A stretch of 64,000 nucleotides of DNA, from NCBI RefSeq assembly GCF_004367745.1, contig NZ_CP037993.1, forward strand, positions 4,278,001-4,342,000. The letters are read 5' to 3'. Origin of the DNA: Herbaspirillum huttiense (GTDB lineage Bacteria; Pseudomonadota; Gammaproteobacteria; Burkholderiales; Burkholderiaceae_D). Shown in pieces: positions 25,992 through 31,944 of this stretch; the stretch's first letter is position 1, and every line of letters begins with the position of its first letter. The position numbers and the translations under genes are program-made. The notes under the pieces were generated by a model. The model saw only the letters and a list, made by a program, of their open reading frames with translations, searched no databases and was not told the origin of the DNA.

Positions 25992-27032
25992 TCAATAACC
26001 GAGTTCGGTCTTGGGCTTGCCGGTCACGCTCATCAGGAAGCTGTAGTCCATGTTCTTCTCGGCCAGCGCAGACACGTCGGTAGAAACATATTTCAGGTCC
26101 TTCATCATCCCGGCGATGGCCTTGGTTTGCGTGCGGTACATGCGGTAGTCGGGATAGGCATTGTTGAGGGCTTCGGTGGCGATCTTGGGATCCAGGCCGG
26201 TGCCCTTGACGATGCTGTTGATCCAGCCCTGCTTGTCCTTCTGCAGGCCATCCACCAGCTTGACCACGGCGGCCACGGTTTCCTTGACCTCGGCCGGATG
26301 CTCCTTGATGACATCCGAACGGGTGACGATCAGGTTGGTCAGACGCCCCGCCGCCTGGTCATACGGATACGCAAAATGCTTGCCAACCCCGGTCATGCGG
26401 ATCTGCGACGCGAAGGGTTCGACCGAGCAGATCAGTTCCACCTCGCCGCGCGAGAGTGCGGCGGCGTGGTCCGAGGGATTGGGGATGTTGACGAACTGCA
26501 CGTCCTTGGACGGATCGATGCCGTGGCCGGCCAGTTCGCCGCGCATGTGCAGGTCCTGCGCATTGCCGCGCGAGGCGGCGATGCGGAAGGGCTTGCCTTC
26601 GGCCTTGTATTGCGCGATCAGCTTCTTGAGACCGGCCCAGTCATCCGAGGCCAGCTTGCTGTCCTTGCCGACCAGCATCTCCGAGCCACCGTTGACCTGG
26701 CCCGACACGGCCACCAGATCGAAGCCCTTGTCCAGACCGCTGACATAGGCCAGGTAGGTGACCTGGGCGATGTCCACGCTCTTGGAGACCAGCGCAGTCA
26801 GCGCATCGCTGCCGGCGGTGAAGTTGATGCCTTCGATCTCCACGTTCTGCGCCAGCCCCGGCACCATGGCCATGGACATGCAGTGCGCACACTTGGCATA
26901 GGCCAGCTTGATCTTGGGCTTGGCCTGGGCCATGGCCGAACCGGCGCCCAAGGTACTGCAGGCCACGAGGCCGGCCAGGGCAAGCGCCTTGAAGAACAGG
27001 CCGGAGGGGGACTTGCGGACTTGCTGTTGCAT
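25992..27032 (-). CDS. ABC transporter periplasmic binding protein (NMT1/SsuA type)
   Basis: This 346-residue protein has a signal peptide ending at SAMAQ and the two-lobed NMT1/TauA-like fold, with GSDALTALVSKSVDIAQV and GEVELICSVEPFASQIR. The mature N-terminus carries an unusual CAHCM in the first strand, where this family normally has no cysteine pair. It is the first gene of the operon that runs through permease, ATPase, racemase-like and hydantoinase genes. Its substrate is probably the ring amide or the acid that those enzymes handle. ATG 27032 begins the signal peptide. Confidence 0.88.
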   Translation of the reverse strand: MQQQVRKSPSGLFFKALALAGLVACSTLGAGSAMAQAKPKIKLAYAKCAHCMSMAMVPGLAQNVEIEGINFTAGSDALTALVSKSVDIAQVTYLAYVSGLDKGFDLVAVSGQVNGGSEMLVGKDSKLASDDWAGLKKLIAQYKAEGKPFRIAASRGNAQDLHMRGELAGHGIDPSKDVQFVNIPNPSDHAAALSRGEVELICSVEPFASQIRMTGVGKHFAYPYDQAAGRLTNLIVTRSDVIKEHPAEVKETVAAVVKLVDGLQKDKQGWINSIVKGTGLDPKIATEALNNAYPDYRMYRTQTKAIAGMMKDLKYVSTDVSALAEKNMDYSFLMSVTGKPKTELGY

Positions 27033-27065
27033 GGTTTTCTCCCAGGTGGACAATCGGAACGAATT

Positions 27066-27080
27066 ATTTTGTGACAATCC
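27066..27080. promoter_or_regulatory. candidate operator, copy 1
   Basis: ATTTTGTGACAATCC, containing the palindrome TTGT-G-ACAA, lies 34 bases upstream of the binding-protein ATG. An identical copy occurs at 27302-27316 beside the divergent GntR gene. Confidence 0.6.
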
Positions 27081-27140
27081 TGTTTTCTATTGCCACCGTT
27101 TATGCAAAGCCTGTGCCAGCTTGAAAAACGCCTGTCGCAC

Positions 27141-27163
27141 GGTTTGGGAAATCGTCCCAAACC
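27141..27163. promoter_or_regulatory. perfect 9-base inverted repeat
   Basis: GGTTTGGGA and TCCCAAACC surround AATCG in the middle of the 306-base divergent spacer (27033-27338), which contains no gene. There is no T-run after it, so an operator is more likely than a terminator. Confidence 0.6.
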
Positions 27164-27301
27164 CCTTTTGCAAAGCGCTTTTCCATAGAATTTTCCGACT
27201 TCAATTGCCGACGAGAAACGAGAGCGCACGCACCAAAGCAATCCAATCCAGCCACGCCGGCGCACAAATCCGCCCCGCAAGATTGCAACATTCATTACCC
27301 A

Positions 27302-27316
27302 ATTTTGTGACAATCC
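27302..27316. promoter_or_regulatory. candidate operator, copy 2
   Basis: This is the second identical copy of ATTTTGTGACAATCC, 22 bases upstream of the GntR ATG. Copies at both ends of the spacer fit control of both divergent operons by the GntR protein. Confidence 0.6.
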
Positions 27317-27338
27317 ATTCCCACAATTTTCCGCTATC

Positions 27339-28136
27339 ATGACGGGCAAACCCATGTCATCACAGAGACCCATGCGCCCGACTTCCGCCAGCAGCCCCCG
27401 CAAGAAAACCAGCAAGCACGAGCATCCGGACACCAGCCCGCTGCCCGGCCAGGCCTTCAGCGTGCGCCCGCTGGCGGGTGATGCCATCTATGAGCGCATC
27501 GTCGGCGCCATCATGGAACACCGCCTCACGCCGGGCACCAAGCTGGTCGAGGAGAAGCTGGCCGGCATCTTCAGCGTGAACCGTACGCGGGTGCGCGAGG
27601 TGCTGGCGCGGCTGGCGCATGAAGGCCTGATCACGACCATCCCCAATCGCGGCGCCTTTGTGGCCAGCCCGACGCCGGAAGAAGCGCGCAACATCTTTGC
27701 CGCGCGCCGCCTGCTGGAACCGGCGCTGCTGCGTCACCTGTGCGAACACACGCGTCCCGAACACATTGCGCTGCTGCGGGCCCACGTGGCCGAAGAAGCG
27801 CAGGCACGCGCCAGCAATGACCGGCGCGCCATCATCCGGCTCTCGGGCGAATTCCACATCCGCATCGCCGACATGGTGGACAACCCGGTGATGAGCAAGA
27901 TGATGCGCGAGCTGGCATCGCTGACCTGTCTCATCATCGTGCTGTACGATTCGCCGACGGTACCGGCCTGCACCCACGACGACCATGGCGACATCATCGA
28001 CGCCATCTCCGCCGGCCGCACCGAAGACGCCGTGGCGACCATGCTGGCGCACCTGCATCACATTGAAAGCGTGCTCGACATGTCCGCGCCGCAGGGCGAG
28101 GACGAAGATCTGGAGGCATTGCTGGGCATGGTGTAA
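27339..28136 (+). CDS. GntR-family regulator, FCD subfamily
   Basis: This protein of up to 265 residues has a winged HTH (GTKLVEEKLAGIFSVNRTRVREVLARLAHEGLI) and an all-helical FCD effector domain with metal-type histidines (SGEFHIRIADMV, DDHGDIIDAI, LAHLHHIESVLD). It is divergent from the hydantoinase-transporter operon and upstream of the crotonase gene, so it probably represses both until the substrate or an intermediate binds. ATGs at 27339 and 27354 are both possible, and neither has a strong ribosome site. The N-terminal tail is basic and disordered. Confidence 0.88.
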   Translation: MTGKPMSSQRPMRPTSASSPRKKTSKHEHPDTSPLPGQAFSVRPLAGDAIYERIVGAIMEHRLTPGTKLVEEKLAGIFSVNRTRVREVLARLAHEGLITTIPNRGAFVASPTPEEARNIFAARRLLEPALLRHLCEHTRPEHIALLRAHVAEEAQARASNDRRAIIRLSGEFHIRIADMVDNPVMSKMMRELASLTCLIIVLYDSPTVPACTHDDHGDIIDAISAGRTEDAVATMLAHLHHIESVLDMSAPQGEDEDLEALLGMV

Positions 28137-28174
28137 GGCAACACACGGCGCCCATCACCAATGGAGGAGACACC

Positions 28175-28969
28175 ATGCAAGACGCAAGCCAGGACCTGTT
28201 GCTGCGCCATGACGCCCAGGGCATCACCACCCTCACCCTGAACCGGCCGGCGCAATTCAATGCGCTCTCCGAGGCGATGCTGGAGGCCTTGCAGGCGCAG
28301 CTCGATGCGCTGGCGCAGGACCCGCAGGTACGCTGCGTGATCCTGGCCGCCAACGGCCGCGCCTTCTGCGCCGGCCATGACCTGCGCGAGATGCGCGCCA
28401 CGCCCGAGCAGGCGTATTACCAGCAATTGTTTGATCGTTGCAGCCACCTGATGCAATCCTTGCGCGCGCTGCCGGTGCCGGTCATCGCCAAGGTACAGGG
28501 ACTGGCCACGGCAGCCGGCTGCCAGCTGGTGGCGGCCTGCGACCTGGCAGTGGCCAGCGAGGCTGCGCGCTTTGCGGTCTCGGGCATCAACGTCGGTTTA
28601 TTCTGTTCCACCCCGGCGGTGGCCTTGACGCGCAACCTGCCGATCAAGCGCGCCTTCGAAATGCTGGTGACCGGCAAATTCATCGATGCCGACACGGCCG
28701 CGCAATGGGGGCTCATCAACCAGGCGGTGCGTGCGGATGAACTCGATGCGGCCACCGAAGCGCTGGCGCACGAGATCTGCAGCAAGCCTGCCATCTCGAT
28801 TGCGCGCGGCAAGGCCATGGTGTACCGCCAGCAGATGATGGCGCTGCCCGATGCCTATGCGCATGCAGCCGAGGTGATGGCCTGCAACATCATGGATGCG
28901 GAGGCGATGGAGGGGATACAGGCGTTTCTGGAGAAGCGGCCGCCCAACTGGGCTGGCCGGGGAGATTGA
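28175..28969 (+). CDS. crotonase-fold (enoyl-CoA hydratase-like) protein
   Basis: This 264-residue crotonase-superfamily protein has the oxyanion-hole blocks FCAGHDLREM and GLATAAGCQLVAACDLAVAS. The two catalytic glutamates of classical enoyl-CoA hydratase are both replaced: GGGCE is AAGCQ and PEI is SGI. It therefore resembles the ECHDC3-like group rather than a standard hydratase and may be a hydrolase, isomerase or decarboxylase acting on a CoA ester. An excellent GGAGGA precedes the ATG. It is probably cotranscribed with the GntR gene. Its stop abuts the stop of the convergent next gene with no spacer. Confidence 0.82.
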   Translation: MQDASQDLLLRHDAQGITTLTLNRPAQFNALSEAMLEALQAQLDALAQDPQVRCVILAANGRAFCAGHDLREMRATPEQAYYQQLFDRCSHLMQSLRALPVPVIAKVQGLATAAGCQLVAACDLAVASEAARFAVSGINVGLFCSTPAVALTRNLPIKRAFEMLVTGKFIDADTAAQWGLINQAVRADELDAATEALAHEICSKPAISIARGKAMVYRQQMMALPDAYAHAAEVMACNIMDAEAMEGIQAFLEKRPPNWAGRGD

Positions 28970-29518
28970 TCAGGTCTTCATCAGATACCAGAAAACGGGC
29001 CGGTCCTGCGCGTCCACTTCGGGCAAGGGCATGGCATCCCCTTCGCGCAATTCGCATTGCCGTTGCGCCAGCCGCCTGGCGAGCCAGCGGCCCGTGCGCG
29101 GGCAAGGCTGATCCGGACAAGCAGCCAGCGCCGTGCAGCTCTGCCGGTGCTGGCGATAGTCACCGGAAAGGCGCAAGGCACGCAGGTCCAGCGTTGCAAG
29201 GATGCGGCGCAGATCGTCGATGGCATCGTGATCGTAGAAACCGTCGCGCACCAGCAAGAATTTCTTCTTGCCCAGCGGGGTCATGGGGATGGCACCGGGG
29301 CGTTCTTCCACCCTCTCGATCAGGCCCGCCTCCTGGGCTGCCGACAATGCCTCGTTGACCAGGTCGATGGGGAGGCCGTGCAGCACATCGGAATCCGGCA
29401 CCGCACTCAGGCGGATGGCTTGCGCGCCATCGTAGTCGGCCATGGCGAAGGGATAGAGGACGGCGCGGATGAAATCGTCGGGGATGGATTCAATGTCGAG
29501 GTTCGGCGGGGTGAACAT
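28970..29518 (-). CDS. hypothetical cytoplasmic protein
   Basis: I do not recognise this 182-residue protein. It has no signal peptide or membrane segment. A central block (ALSAAQEAGLIERVEE, PMTPLGKKKFLLVRDGFYDHDAIDDL) looks helical, possibly a winged-helix-like fold. A Cys-containing stretch, SCTALAACPDQPCP, lies near residue 130. GAAGGAAG six bases before the ATG at 29518 supports that start over a further 21 bases upstream. It lies between the crotonase gene and the type VI island and ends flush with the crotonase stop. Confidence 0.7.
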   Translation of the reverse strand: MFTPPNLDIESIPDDFIRAVLYPFAMADYDGAQAIRLSAVPDSDVLHGLPIDLVNEALSAAQEAGLIERVEERPGAIPMTPLGKKKFLLVRDGFYDHDAIDDLRRILATLDLRALRLSGDYRQHRQSCTALAACPDQPCPRTGRWLARRLAQRQCELREGDAMPLPEVDAQDRPVFWYLMKT

Positions 29519-29588
29519 GAGGAACTTCCTTCTTGTCATCAGGGCGAGTCAAGTGAGAGGCGAGCGCTCTTTCTGCAGGTAGTCCGCG

Positions 29589-30194
29589 CTACTCCACAGG
29601 CATGATCTGACGAATCACTTTTCCGTCACGCACGCGCAAAAACTCCACTGGTTCGCCGACATGATTCACCTCATAGCCGAGTGGCTTTCCATCCATCACC
29701 ATGGAGTAGCCTGTGTCGCAGCCAAGCATGTTGCGATGAATGATGTCCACCTTGGACCTGGTCAGTTTGAGAAGATAAGCCTTCTTCTCCGGTTCGCCAC
29801 TTGAGCAGCGCGGATTGGCGTCGCTTTGTTGCTCCGGAGGAGCGATGGTCATTACGACGTAATGTGTCTTGCCTGATCGGATGAGACTATCGTTATCGAT
29901 CTCCAGGATGAATTTCTTGCTGAGCAAGGCATTGATCTCTTCCGAAAACAGCAGCTCATGAGGCCCATGGACCAGCAGATTAAGCAAATACACCGGCTTT
30001 AGCGGCGGCATCTCGCAGCAGTTACCACCGTCGTCATACACAAAGGCGTATTGCGGAAGCCCATCACTACGCAAGAAATGCGTTTTTCTTATTTTCGCCA
30101 ATTTCTCTTCTGGTAACACGACCGCAGAACAAGCGCTCGCCACTCCCAACAAGAAGATCATCCCGAAACACACCGTCTTGAAACTGATACGCAT
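29589..30194 (-). CDS. exported protein, candidate T6SS immunity protein (paralogue 2)
   Basis: This 201-residue protein has a signal sequence (FKTVCFGMIFLLGVASACSAV), possibly lipoprotein-like with the cysteine after ASA. It shares clear similarity with the neighbouring 30312-30941 product: LKPVYLLNLL, FILEIDNDSLIRSGKTHYVV, KKAYLLKLTR, PLGYEV. AGGAG precedes the ATG at 30194. Its position downstream of a VgrG and a lysozyme-like effector, together with export to the periplasm, fits immunity against a peptidoglycan-degrading toxin. The function is inferred. No known immunity family was recognised. The DNA is AT-richer than its surroundings. Confidence 0.68.
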   Translation of the reverse strand: MRISFKTVCFGMIFLLGVASACSAVVLPEEKLAKIRKTHFLRSDGLPQYAFVYDDGGNCCEMPPLKPVYLLNLLVHGPHELLFSEEINALLSKKFILEIDNDSLIRSGKTHYVVMTIAPPEQQSDANPRCSSGEPEKKAYLLKLTRSKVDIIHRNMLGCDTGYSMVMDGKPLGYEVNHVGEPVEFLRVRDGKVIRQIMPVE

Positions 30195-30311
30195 ACAAAG
30201 CTCCTGTCCCGTAGTTCTAAAATTAATTATTGAATTCCGAAGCGTCCACATCAATGCTGCGCATACAGGATCGATTTGAAAATCTATGAATCAGGTTCCG
30301 AGAGAGCAGGT

Positions 30312-30941
30312 TCATTTTGAGTCGCCTGTCTTGCGATAGTCAGGCTCCCTGACGACGTCATCGCCACGCAACATGTAGCGCACCGTTCGACGTGTCTGTC
30401 CCTCCTCGATAACACGGTATCCAAGCTCAGCGCCCTCTCTTATCACCTCATAACTGATTGCACAGCCTCCGAAGAATCGGTTGACGACCTTCAGCGTTCC
30501 CGAAGAGATGGCCAACAGATAGGCTCGATCCTCGCCAGCGCCTATCATGCAGGGGACATAGCGTGGGTTGTTTTGTGCAGGTCGTGACATGGCAAGAACG
30601 ATGTAGTCCGTCTGCCCCTGACTCAGGAGCGTGTCGGATTGAAGTTCCAGGCTGAAATCCCCCTTGACGAGCTTGTCGATCTCGGGTGAAGAAATCAAGT
30701 TGCTCGCAGGGTCTGCGCTGATGTTGAGCAAATAGACTGGCCGCAGCGAACTACCGGTATTCGCCTCCGAACCGTCCGCATGAACCAGCACATATTTCCA
30801 TGGCGGATTTCCCTCTTTGGATTGCTCGCGATATTGAGAAAGGATTTTTTCACTGATCTTGGGAAGCTCTCCTGCAAAGGGAGACCACGGCAGGAGCAAC
30901 AAGAGAATAAAAATTTTATTTCGCAGCGATATGGTCCGCAT
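30312..30941 (-). CDS. exported protein, candidate T6SS immunity protein (paralogue 1)
   Basis: This 209-residue protein has an N-terminal signal sequence (RNKIFILLLLLPWSPFAGE) and the same core as its downstream paralogue: LRPVYLLNISAD, FSLELQSDTLLSQGQTDYIV, RAYLLAISSG, GCAISYEV, ELGYRV. GGGAG before the ATG at 30941 supports that start, which overlaps the end of the effector gene by 26 bases. That is tight coupling, as expected for a toxin and its immunity protein. The ATG at 30977 is possible but has no ribosome site. The function is inferred from context. Confidence 0.7.
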   Translation of the reverse strand: MRTISLRNKIFILLLLLPWSPFAGELPKISEKILSQYREQSKEGNPPWKYVLVHADGSEANTGSSLRPVYLLNISADPASNLISSPEIDKLVKGDFSLELQSDTLLSQGQTDYIVLAMSRPAQNNPRYVPCMIGAGEDRAYLLAISSGTLKVVNRFFGGCAISYEVIREGAELGYRVIEEGQTRRTVRYMLRGDDVVREPDYRKTGDSK

Positions 30942-31944
30942 AACAAACTCCCGAATATTTCCAAGCATGTTCTTCATCTTGTCCCGCCTTCATCTTTGAA
31001 TAAGTCAATTTATCTCGGTCGTGCAGTTCACTTTCCGTTTTTCCGGAATTCGACTCCAGCGTCATATCCCATCCGATATTTCCCGTCTTCGTATCACACA
31101 GGATGCTTTTCTGACGGACCCACTTCTTCTTGTCTTGATCCCATTCGTGGTACTTTCCGCCATTCCATCGCGTGATAGTTTCCGTATCCAGCATCTCATC
31201 TGTGTATGAAACAGGCTTTTCTTTTTCAAAATCTCTTTTTGCTGCAGCCCGCTTCTTCCGCAGCAGGGCAATCCCGGCATCGACGTTTTCTTTCCAGCTC
31301 CATATCTGCGAATAACTCGGCATGGGGTTGGTAAGCTGAACCACACCAAACCCTCTATCTCCGGCAACAATGGGCTCCAGGTCCTTGTTGATGACGTGCT
31401 TGAACTGGGACTCCTGTTGGATCAACCTCTCCATCAGTGGCTCATCGCAAGTCCGAAGGTAGGCTTTGATGCGATCCGCACCGGGCTGCTTTGCCAACAC
31501 CTTTACCGTTCGGATGAATTCCCTTTGACCGACCTGTACGACTACCCTCAGCGTGCCGCCAATAACAGCGCCAATTTTCCGGGCATCCCAGTGTCTTTCG
31601 TCCTGCGTAAAAGTTCCTGACTTGCTGAAATTCTTGACAGTTCTCCCTCTCGCCTTTTCGCTCAGGCTGCTTACCTGAGCGCTCCAGATCATCCCCCATT
31701 TCCACACATAAGGTCCCGGGACATCAGTCATGAATTCAAATTCCAAGTCTGGAAATAGCGCATCCTCATCGATATAAAAAATTTCTCCAGTCGCCGGTTT
31801 GATCCATTCGCCGGCATCATCCTTGTGTACGATTACCTCGACGCCAGACCCCTCCGTCCGATTCGTCGTCCCGGCGCTCTTGGCGACCTTGCGGCTCAAC
31901 CTCCTTTTCTTCCTTTTCTTTTTCTGCATCAACGCCTGCATCAT
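30916..31944 (-). CDS. probable T6SS effector with lysozyme-like transglycosylase domain
   Basis: This 342-residue protein has a very basic N-terminus (residues 7-20), a beta-rich middle (about 35-150) and a C-terminal SLT/lysozyme-like domain. That domain has the catalytic-glutamate block RLIQQESQF (Glu 178), then GFGVVQLTNP (198-207) and RWNGGKY (259-265). This is the lytic transglycosylase layout, and cleavage of the peptidoglycan glycan strand is the probable activity. It has no signal peptide, as expected for a type VI cargo. The start is the double ATG at 31944, preceded by AGGAGGAG within the end of vgrG. The gene therefore overlaps vgrG by 128 bases in another frame. The DNA is AT-richer than its surroundings. 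Confidence 0.78.
   Translation of the reverse strand: MMQALMQKKKRKKRRLSRKVAKSAGTTNRTEGSGVEVIVHKDDAGEWIKPATGEIFYIDEDALFPDLEFEFMTDVPGPYVWKWGMIWSAQVSSLSEKARGRTVKNFSKSGTFTQDERHWDARKIGAVIGGTLRVVVQVGQREFIRTVKVLAKQPGADRIKAYLRTCDEPLMERLIQQESQFKHVINKDLEPIVAGDRGFGVVQLTNPMPSYSQIWSWKENVDAGIALLRKKRAAAKRDFEKEKPVSYTDEMLDTETITRWNGGKYHEWDQDKKKWVRQKSILCDTKTGNIGWDMTLESNSGKTESELHDRDKLTYSKMKAGQDEEHAWKYSGVCYADHIAAK

Noticed and set aside
31880..31944. Possible programmed frameshift fusing VgrG to the effector at the A-rich stretch
   Set aside because: The effector frame is +1 relative to vgrG, the A-runs do not form a classical -1 slippery heptamer, and the effector has its own strong ribosome site and double ATG.
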